A stretch of 21,946 bases of DNA from a virus, in the IMG/VR virus record IMGVR_UViG_3300037070_001149, positions 1 through 21,946 of that record, one strand, 5' to 3'. Positions 7,434 to 13,791 of this stretch are shown piece after piece. The notes under the pieces were generated by a model. The model saw only the letters and a list, made by a program, of their open reading frames with translations. It ran no database searches and had not been told where the DNA came from. Made by a program: the position numbers and the translations under genes. How positions within the stretch are numbered: position 1 is the stretch's first letter; every line of letters begins with the position of its first letter.

Positions 7434-9352
7434 TGGCGCAGCAAGTCCAAACCTCGATGATGACCGGTGGTCTGGACCTCGTCACGCCACCGATTGCGCT
7501 GCCACCCGGCAAGGCGATCTCGTCCATCAACTATGAGCCTGACGTCGCCGGGTACACCTCGATGGCTGGCTATGAGCGCTTCGATGGACGCCCCAGCCCG
7601 TCCGACGCCACCAAACCGGGCGGTCCAGCCAGCCGCCGCGCCGCCATTACGCCACCTCCCGGCACCGGGCCGGTACGCGGCGTCTGGGTCTACAACAATG
7701 CCGTCTACTGCTTTCGCGATCAGGAAGATGGCTTTGCCGGGATGTTCCGGGCCGGGGCTGGCGGCTGGGAACAGATGACCTTCGGCTTCACGATGGAGTT
7801 TGGTTTCGGCAAGCAGATTTTCGAAAAGGGCGAGTATGTCGTTGGCGCAACCTCCGCCGCCAGCGCCCGCGTCGACCGCATCGTCACGCGCGGGGGAAAC
7901 TATGATCCCGACGAGCCGACCGCGAACGGCTACCTGATTGTCTCCAACATAGCTGGCACTTTCCTTGCCGACGAAGTGATCAGCAGCGGCAGTGGCGGCG
8001 AGGCCATTGGCCAGATAACGACCCAGATCAACATCTTTTCCGGTGGCCGCTACGAGTTCGTCAACCACAACTTCTACGGTGCTGCCGAACGCGAGCGGAT
8101 GTATTTCGCCAACGGCGTCGACACTGCCTTCGAATGGGATGGCGATGCGCTGTCGCCGATCCATACAGGGATCAGCGGCGGTGCCTCCATCGCCACCGTC
8201 GATCTTGCTTCGCCGCCCTCCGTCACTCCACACACGACTGTCTCGCCGATCTACACGCCAGCGGTGGTCAGCCCGGTGATCCCGGAATCTCCGATCATCA
8301 TGTCGACGCTGTTCGATGCACCGTCCTTTATCGGCCAGTTCAAGAACCACCTGTTCCTTGGCTATACGTCCGGCACCCTCATGTACTCCTCGATTGGCGA
8401 GCCGCTGGAGTTCAGCACGACGACAGGAGCAGGGGAGATTTCCTTCGGCCAGCAGATCACCGGGCTTCTGACGGCTGCATCAACCTCGCTGATGGTCTTT
8501 GCCCAGAACCGCATCGGCTATCTGACCGGTGACGATTCAACGACCTTCGTCCTCGCACCGCTGACCGACTCTTCCGGGGCGCAGCCGTACTCGATCCAGA
8601 TGATGGACGAGCCAATGTTCCTTGATGACGCTGGCGTCAGGAAGCTGTCGGCGACGGCGGCATTCGGCGACTGGCGCATGGGAACGCTGACCGCCCCGAT
8701 TGAGACCCTGATCCGGCAGAAGCGAGACACCGGCATTGCGGCGGTCGCCTCGATGAAGGTGAGGGGCAAGGACCAGTACCGGCTGTTCTGGGCGGATGGC
8801 ACCGGCATTACCGTCTACGTCGGCAGGAAGTACCCGGAAACAATGCCGTTCAAGATGCCGTTTCAGGCGTTCTGCTCATGCTCCGGGGAGGTCGATTATG
8901 GTCGGGGCGAGCGGCTGTTCGTCGGCGCTGAGGATGGTTTTGTCTACGAGATGAATTGCGGCACTTCCTACGACGGGGCCGATATCCAGAGTTACATCCG
9001 GCTTCCCTTCACCTCGGCCAGCAGTCCCAGCCAGCACACCCGCTGGATGAAGGCGACGTTCGAACTGTCGACCCCCGATCCGATTACGCTGGGGGTGGCC
9101 TTCGATGTCGACTACGGGCGCGGGCTGGGCGGTGTCGAGGTGGACGTTCCCGTCGAGGCTGGCGCGGCGACGGTCACCACCAACCACTATGCCGACATCG
9201 TCTGGTTGCCGGTCGAAGCACGGCTTGAATATCACCTGTCAGGCATTGGGCCGAACATCGCGGCCACGCTGGTGCACAACTCGGCGGTGGCGCGGCAGCA
9301 CACGATTTCGTCCCAGACCTACAATTTCTCGCGCCGCAGAATGATGAGGTAG
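7433..9352 (+). CDS. Tail nozzle / tail-tubular-like protein (639 residues)
   Basis: A large beta-rich protein whose N-terminus has GGLDLVTPPIALPPGKAISS followed by NYEPDVAGYTSMAGYERFDG (about residues 12-52). This opening is shared by many podoviral proteins coded after the adaptor and thought to form the tubular short tail or nozzle, equivalent in position to T7 gp12. The middle has strand-rich segments resembling a beta-propeller, such as FKNHLFLGYTSGTLMYSS and FVYEMNCGTSYDGADIQ. The C-terminus (HTISSQTYNFSRRRMMR) is basic. The ATG at 7433 overlaps the adaptor stop (TGATG) and is preferred over an in-frame GTG at 7412, which would overlap the adaptor gene by 22 bases. Family assignment rests on pattern recognition and gene order. 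Confidence 0.7.
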   Translation: MAQQVQTSMMTGGLDLVTPPIALPPGKAISSINYEPDVAGYTSMAGYERFDGRPSPSDATKPGGPASRRAAITPPPGTGPVRGVWVYNNAVYCFRDQEDGFAGMFRAGAGGWEQMTFGFTMEFGFGKQIFEKGEYVVGATSAASARVDRIVTRGGNYDPDEPTANGYLIVSNIAGTFLADEVISSGSGGEAIGQITTQINIFSGGRYEFVNHNFYGAAERERMYFANGVDTAFEWDGDALSPIHTGISGGASIATVDLASPPSVTPHTTVSPIYTPAVVSPVIPESPIIMSTLFDAPSFIGQFKNHLFLGYTSGTLMYSSIGEPLEFSTTTGAGEISFGQQITGLLTAASTSLMVFAQNRIGYLTGDDSTTFVLAPLTDSSGAQPYSIQMMDEPMFLDDAGVRKLSATAAFGDWRMGTLTAPIETLIRQKRDTGIAAVASMKVRGKDQYRLFWADGTGITVYVGRKYPETMPFKMPFQAFCSCSGEVDYGRGERLFVGAEDGFVYEMNCGTSYDGADIQSYIRLPFTSASSPSQHTRWMKATFELSTPDPITLGVAFDVDYGRGLGGVEVDVPVEAGAATVTTNHYADIVWLPVEARLEYHLSGIGPNIAATLVHNSAVARQHTISSQTYNFSRRRMMR

Positions 9353-9355
9353 GCG

Positions 9356-11194
9356 ATGGCCAATATGTACATCAATGCGATGTCGGCGCTGTGGAACAGT
9401 GTCGGCACGTTCTATTCCGCCATCAAGATGAACGTCACCAACTCAGGCTCGGCGGCGAACTCGCGGCTGATCGACCTTCAGGTTGGCTCGGTCGACAAGT
9501 TCTATGCCACCAAGGACGGCCACGTTTACGCCGCTGGCAATATCTCCGCCGCTGGCAATTTGACGCTCGGCGGCGCGATGTTGCCTTCGGTCGCCGATAC
9601 CACGGCGCTCGGCTCGCTGGCCAACCCGTGGTCCGACCTCTTTCTGGGCGGTGGCGGCACCGTCAACTGGGCCAACAGCGACGTGCTGATCAGCCACGCC
9701 ACCGACGTGATTACGGTGAGCGGCGGCGATTTGCGGATCGACGTGGCGGGCACCAACACGGCTTCGGCTGTAACCGTGGGCGGCACCCAGAACCTGACCA
9801 ACAAGACTCTGACCGGCGCGCTGATGAACGGCACGGTCGGTGCGACCACGCCCTCGACCGGAGCGTTTACGACGGTCTCGGCCAGCGGCCTGATCAGCGC
9901 CAATGGCGGTGTCAACGGCGCTCACAACGGGACCGTTGGGGCAACAACCCCAGCGACCGGGGCATTCACCACGCTGACCACCAGCGGCAATGTTACAGTC
10001 ACCGGCACGATTACCGCATCAGGTGGCGTGACAGGCGGTGTGACCGGTGCATTCAATGGCACCATTGGCGCAACGACGCCGAATACCGGCGCTTTCACCA
10101 CCGCCACGGCCACCAGCTTCACCTCCACCCAGAACTTCCTGTCAGCCACCTCTACGTTGATGCTCGCCCCGACCGGCTCTGGCTCGATTTCGCTGAGGCC
10201 GTCCGGCGCTGGCTCTGCCACCGGTCAGTGGAGTCTCGCTTCCAGCGGGGCGATGGCTGGTGTCTCAATGAGCCTGAGTGGAACCATACAGGGCATTGCA
10301 GGAACGCTCGGCGTGACGGGTGGACTCTCGGCGACAGGAACGATCTCGGCCACTGGCGGCTTCAGCGGTGCCCTTACTGGCGAGGTGGGGCTAGTGACAC
10401 CCGCCGCAGGCCAGTTCACCTCCATTATTGCTGTTGACGGAGTCTTCCCGGAAGACGAGAACTCGACCATCGGCGCTCCGGGCGACGGCTGGGGAAACAT
10501 CTATATCGCCGGGGATGGTGCCCTCAACTTCCAAAGCTATGACAAGTACCAGATCACCTACGTCGATGTCGGCGAGATGGTTGTGAACAAGCTGCATTTC
10601 AGCGGGGCGATTGAGGTCTACGGGTCGGTAATCGGGTTGGGGTCAGGGGAGTTTACCGGATCACTTAGCTGTAACGGCATCACAAACGGCAGTTCGTTGG
10701 TTACCGGCGTAGCCACTTGGGGCACTTACGTTGCAGGTGGTGCCTCGGTCCAGAACGGGTGCCAGATCAACGCGAGTGAATACAGGACTTCCCGCACCGG
10801 CACTGCCTCAACCAATCGCCTGATTTTCTACAATGCCAGCGCCAGCGCCGTTGGCACGATCTCAACGAGCGGCACGGCAACAGCCTACAACGTCTCATCG
10901 GACGAGCGGCTGAAGGAGAACTTCCGCTCCTTCGAAAGCGGGGCGTTTATCGACGCCATCAACACCTACCAGTTCGAGTGGAAGGAAGACGGCAAGACGG
11001 CCTACGGCGTCAGGGCGCAGGAGTGCTACGAGGTTTTCCCCGACGCCATCACCGTTGGCAGTCCCGGCGAACTGGAAGACGGCGACGAAGACTGGATGCC
11101 GTGGTCAGCCGACTATTCCAAGTTCGTGCCGTTGCTGCTCGCCGAAGTGAAGGCGTTGCGCGCCCGCGTGGCAGCACTTGAAGGGAGCCGGTAA
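9356..11194 (+). CDS. Tail fibre/spike with C-terminal S74 intramolecular chaperone (612 residues)
   Basis: A receptor-binding fibre candidate. The N-terminal ~75 residues (virion-attachment part) lead into Gly/Thr/Ser-rich beta repeats. Four copies of a G-T-(V/I)-G-A-T-T-P-x-T-G-A-F-T-T-like unit start at residues 159, 192, 235 and, degenerate, 342. Residues ~515-612 form a peptidase S74 chaperone: the S-D-E-R-L-K signature is intact, placing the predicted self-cleavage dyad at Ser515 and Lys520 with the spacing known from endosialidase fibres. It continues with YGVRAQECYEVFPDAI and ends in a leucine-rich trimeric coiled coil (LLAEVKALRARVAALEG). The chaperone folds the trimer and is then cut off, leaving about 514 residues on the virion. 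A GAGGTAGG site precedes the ATG. The region ahead of the chaperone (10600-10760) looks less GC-rich, as expected of exchanged receptor-binding parts. Confidence 0.85.
   Translation: MANMYINAMSALWNSVGTFYSAIKMNVTNSGSAANSRLIDLQVGSVDKFYATKDGHVYAAGNISAAGNLTLGGAMLPSVADTTALGSLANPWSDLFLGGGGTVNWANSDVLISHATDVITVSGGDLRIDVAGTNTASAVTVGGTQNLTNKTLTGALMNGTVGATTPSTGAFTTVSASGLISANGGVNGAHNGTVGATTPATGAFTTLTTSGNVTVTGTITASGGVTGGVTGAFNGTIGATTPNTGAFTTATATSFTSTQNFLSATSTLMLAPTGSGSISLRPSGAGSATGQWSLASSGAMAGVSMSLSGTIQGIAGTLGVTGGLSATGTISATGGFSGALTGEVGLVTPAAGQFTSIIAVDGVFPEDENSTIGAPGDGWGNIYIAGDGALNFQSYDKYQITYVDVGEMVVNKLHFSGAIEVYGSVIGLGSGEFTGSLSCNGITNGSSLVTGVATWGTYVAGGASVQNGCQINASEYRTSRTGTASTNRLIFYNASASAVGTISTSGTATAYNVSSDERLKENFRSFESGAFIDAINTYQFEWKEDGKTAYGVRAQECYEVFPDAITVGSPGELEDGDEDWMPWSADYSKFVPLLLAEVKALRARVAALEGSR
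9830..10423 (+). repeat. Fibre repeats of the G-T-V-G-A-T-T-P type (4 copies)
   Basis: In-frame repeats begin at 9830, 9929, 10058 and 10379 and encode GTVGATTPSTGAFTT, GTVGATTPATGAFTT, GTIGATTPNTGAFTT and the diverged GEVGLVTPAAGQFTS. Spacing is 99, 129 and 321 bases, so the intervening modules differ in length. Such units are common in trimeric beta-structured fibres with S74 tails and allow length change by recombination. Confidence 0.8.
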
Positions 11195-12414
11195 TGCCTA
11201 CTGTCGATCCCGTCACCGGAGAGGTCATCCCGGACCCCGTCGTGACAACGACGCCACCGGCCACCACCACGCCCGCTGCCACGCCACCGGTCGCCACCCC
11301 GGCCACGCCGTGGATCGGCAGTCAGAACACCGTCGATGACTCGGTCGCCAACGCCGTCAAGAATCTGGCGTCGAAGGATTCCGAACTCAACCGGATGGCG
11401 GCGACGGAAGGCCTCAAGGCGGCGAACCGGCGCGGCCTGCTGAACTCCTCGATGGCGGTCGGCGCTGCGCAGGACAGCGTGCTGAAGAACGTCATCCCGA
11501 TTGCCAGCATGGATGCCCAGACAGCAGCGCAGAAGAACGCGGCGGCGCGGGCGTTCGAGTACGGCATGACGGCGCAGGAACAACAGCAGGCTTGGCAGAC
11601 CGCAGAGGCGATAGCTGGCCGTTCGTGGCAGACCGGCGAGCGGCTGGGGTCACAGGAGTTTACCACCAGCGAGCGGATGGGAACGGAAGCCTTTGCCCGC
11701 ACCACGCAGGAACTCGACCAGTCGCTGCAAAAGCTGCTGCAATCGAACCAGATCACCGCAGCGGAGCGCGCTCAGGCCAAGCAGATTGAATCGACGGAGG
11801 GCATCGAAGCAGCCAACCGCTTCCTGCAACAGCAATTGCAGGAAAGCCAGCAATCGTGGGCGACCGGCGAGCGGATCGGCACGCAGTCGTTCCAGACGAT
11901 GGAGAACATCGCGGCGCGCGAGTTCACCGGAACGCAGAACCAACTCAACCGCGATCTCGAACTGCTGATGCAGGGCAACCAGTTGAGCGCGGAAGAAGCC
12001 AACCTGATCCGGCAAATCACCTCTCAGGAGGGCATTGCCGCTGCCAACCGGGCACTGACCAAGACGCTGGCGGAGAAGGACATCGCCTTCCGCATGAGCG
12101 AGGGCAAGCTGGACCGGGCGGCTGCGGTAGTGGCGCAGGACAAGGATATCGCCTTCAACAAGGCGCAGAACGCGGCGGCGCGCGCAATGCAGGAGAAGAT
12201 CGCCAAGATGAATCTTTCCGGCACCCAGCAGCAGGGGCTGTCGTCGGCGGTGTCGAACACGATGGGTTGGTATCAGAGCATGTACTCAACCATCATGGGC
12301 AACAAAGACCTGTCGGAAGCGCAGCGCACCCAGCAACTGACCAACGCCAAGAACGTCTACGACAACGGCATGAAGCTGAACGAGCAGATGTACCACGTTG
12401 ACCTGAACTGGTGA
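11194..12414 (+). CDS. Helical virion protein made of 11-residue repeats, probable internal/ejection protein (406 residues)
   Basis: Residues 1-40 are a Thr/Pro/Ala-rich disordered leader. A conserved-looking block follows (NRRGLLNSSMAVGAAQDSVL, about residues 70-90), found in unnamed podoviral virion proteins. The rest is Gln/Ala/Glu-rich helix. Two adjacent 77-residue units (145-221 and 222-298) align without gaps; both start W-(Q/A)-T-G-E-R-(L/I)-G and both contain (S/T)-x-E-G-I-x-A-A-N-R. Each unit divides into seven 11-residue hendecads with a large hydrophobic or small residue in first place. The pattern continues with less order to about residue 345. Hendecads form nearly straight or right-handed coiled coils, suited to bundles or channels. 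The start overlaps the fibre stop codon (TAATG). Placement between fibre and internal-protein genes suggests an ejected or tail-associated protein; no enzyme motif is visible. Confidence 0.7.
   Translation: MPTVDPVTGEVIPDPVVTTTPPATTTPAATPPVATPATPWIGSQNTVDDSVANAVKNLASKDSELNRMAATEGLKAANRRGLLNSSMAVGAAQDSVLKNVIPIASMDAQTAAQKNAAARAFEYGMTAQEQQQAWQTAEAIAGRSWQTGERLGSQEFTTSERMGTEAFARTTQELDQSLQKLLQSNQITAAERAQAKQIESTEGIEAANRFLQQQLQESQQSWATGERIGTQSFQTMENIAAREFTGTQNQLNRDLELLMQGNQLSAEEANLIRQITSQEGIAAANRALTKTLAEKDIAFRMSEGKLDRAAAVVAQDKDIAFNKAQNAAARAMQEKIAKMNLSGTQQQGLSSAVSNTMGWYQSMYSTIMGNKDLSEAQRTQQLTNAKNVYDNGMKLNEQMYHVDLNW
11626..12087 (+). repeat. Tandem 231-bp (77-residue) in-frame duplication, seven hendecads per unit
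   Basis: Unit 1 spans 11626-11856 and unit 2 11857-12087. They are aligned at protein level without a gap, but the DNA has diverged widely, so this is an old duplication kept by selection. First-position residues of the seven hendecads are W, F, F, L, A, S, L in both units. Confidence 0.75.
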
Positions 12415-12418
12415 CCGG

Positions 12419-12928
12419 ATGATCCGTGACATGAAATTTGCCGACATCCCAGCCGTCACCCGGCTGCTGCTGGAAGCGCATGCGCGCAGCGTCTATGCGG
12501 GCGGCGTGGCGGAAATGGACGAGGGCGAGGTCAAGCGGCTGCTTGGTCAGGGCATTGGCCGTCATGGCCACACGACGGGCGGCGGCTGCTTCGTGCAGGT
12601 ATCGGACGGCAGGACCGGCATCGACGGGCTGATCTACGCCACCCTGTACCGGGTCTGCTCGGTCTACAACAAGCTGTTCGCCACCGACCTGTTCTGGCTG
12701 ACCAACGCCGACGCGGAGGTGCAGGCCGATCTGGTGCTGCTTCAGAACATGCTCAAATGGGCTAAATCCTCGCCGCATGTGATCGAGGTGCTGACTGGCC
12801 AGACGGCAGTCATCGGCGACCGCGAGAAACAACGCAGGCTACTCGGCCAGCATAAGTTCCAAGACTACGGAACGATGCACCGCCTCGAATTTGGAGAACG
12901 GGAATGGGCAGCATTATCAGCGGCATAA
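12419..12928 (+). CDS. GNAT-fold-like virion-region protein, T7 gp13-like in position (169 residues)
   Basis: The N-terminus (MIRDMKFADIPAVTRLLLEA) is the usual first strand and helix of GNAT acetyltransferases. The end (LLGQHKFQDYGTMHRLEF) matches their last strands, where 'L-Y-E-K-x-G-F-x-x-x-G-x-x-Y' is common. The acetyl-CoA pyrophosphate loop (R/Q-x-x-G-x-G/A) is not visible in the expected central place; instead there is a LVLLQNMLKWAKSS helix. It is therefore probably a catalytically dead GNAT fold. T7 gp13, a virion assembly protein coded just before the internal core proteins, is likewise a degenerate GNAT-like protein, and this gene has the same relative position. Its end overlaps the next gene by 25 bases. 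An active N-acetyltransferase cannot be fully excluded. Confidence 0.65.
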   Translation: MIRDMKFADIPAVTRLLLEAHARSVYAGGVAEMDEGEVKRLLGQGIGRHGHTTGGGCFVQVSDGRTGIDGLIYATLYRVCSVYNKLFATDLFWLTNADAEVQADLVLLQNMLKWAKSSPHVIEVLTGQTAVIGDREKQRRLLGQHKFQDYGTMHRLEFGEREWAALSAA

Positions 12929-13782
12929 CCAAGATTTTCACATCTCTTGGGACAGGTGTCGCCACGCTCGGCAACGCGGTGCGCGGGGTCGGCAGTGCGC
13001 TGTTCACCGGCTTGGCGGCGAGCGGCACCGGCATGGCAGGCGCATCGTCTGGCGGCGGTCTTCTGTCCAGCCTGTTTGGGGGTGGTGGTGGCGGCGGCGT
13101 GCTGGGCAACATCCTTGGCGGGGCGCTCAAGCAAGGCCTTGCCAGCGGTCTGGTTGGCGGGCTGGTCGGCGAAGTCACCGGGGAGGGATTCGGCAAGGGC
13201 TTCAAGACGGGTGCGATTACCGGCGCGATTACGGGTGGCGCTTCCGGCCTGTTCACGCCGACCGGCTTCGCGGCTTCGGACGGATTTGGCGGTGGCGGCA
13301 GCGGTCTTGAAATGGCGGGTGGCAGCACGGCAACCGGCGCTACCGTCGACAACATCGTTACCGGCAGCACCACGGCTGGCACGTCGGCGCATGCCATCGA
13401 ACGCGGCAGGGACTTGTCGCTGGGCGGCGCGACGACGACTGCAACCAATGCCTTCCCGACGACGCCTGCCGCCCCGACCATGGGTGCTGGCTGGAAGGGG
13501 CTGGGCGATTTCCTCAGTTCGAATGCCGGGTCTTCGCTGATCGGCGGCATTGGCGAGTCGCTGATGACCGAACGCATCCTTGAAGCCAAGAAGGAGGAGG
13601 CTGAAGCCAACCGCGAGTACCTGCGCAAGGAACAGCAGCGGGTGACCGACAGCTACAACGTCAGCGGCGATGCCTACCTCGGCGGCGCGGCGATGGCGGG
13701 AGCCGCCAAAACGGCGACGGCCAAGAACAAGAATCCCAAGTGGACCTACAATCCGGGCACCGGGATGATCGACTATGCGTGA
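12904..13782 (+). CDS. Glycine-rich amphipathic internal virion / ejection protein (292 residues)
   Basis: Residues 1-115 are rich in Gly, Ala, Ser, Leu and Val (GLLSSLFGG, LGNILGGALKQGLASGLVGG, GAITGAITGGASG), resembling pore-forming or membrane-inserting segments of podoviral ejection proteins such as T7 gp14 or P22 gp7/gp20. A Thr/Ala/Gly-rich linker follows. A charged helix (RILEAKKEEAEANREYLRKE, about residues 220-240) and a conserved-looking end (KNPKWTYNPGTGMIDYA) complete it. A W-x-Y-N-P-x-T-G-M-I-x-Y-A tail recurs in comparable phage proteins, perhaps as a docking signal. Residues 160-175 carry a motif shared with the next protein. The ribosome-binding site GGAGAACGGGA lies inside the upstream gene. 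Function is inferred from composition and context. Confidence 0.65.
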   Translation: MGSIISGITKIFTSLGTGVATLGNAVRGVGSALFTGLAASGTGMAGASSGGGLLSSLFGGGGGGGVLGNILGGALKQGLASGLVGGLVGEVTGEGFGKGFKTGAITGAITGGASGLFTPTGFAASDGFGGGGSGLEMAGGSTATGATVDNIVTGSTTAGTSAHAIERGRDLSLGGATTTATNAFPTTPAAPTMGAGWKGLGDFLSSNAGSSLIGGIGESLMTERILEAKKEEAEANREYLRKEQQRVTDSYNVSGDAYLGGAAMAGAAKTATAKNKNPKWTYNPGTGMIDYA

Positions 13783-13791
13783 GGATGTCTG

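Noticed and set aside
7412-9352. Upstream GTG start for the nozzle-like protein
   Set aside because: It would overlap the adaptor gene by 22 bases and lacks a ribosome-binding site. The ATG at 7433 in a TGATG overlap fits the coupling pattern of neighbouring genes.
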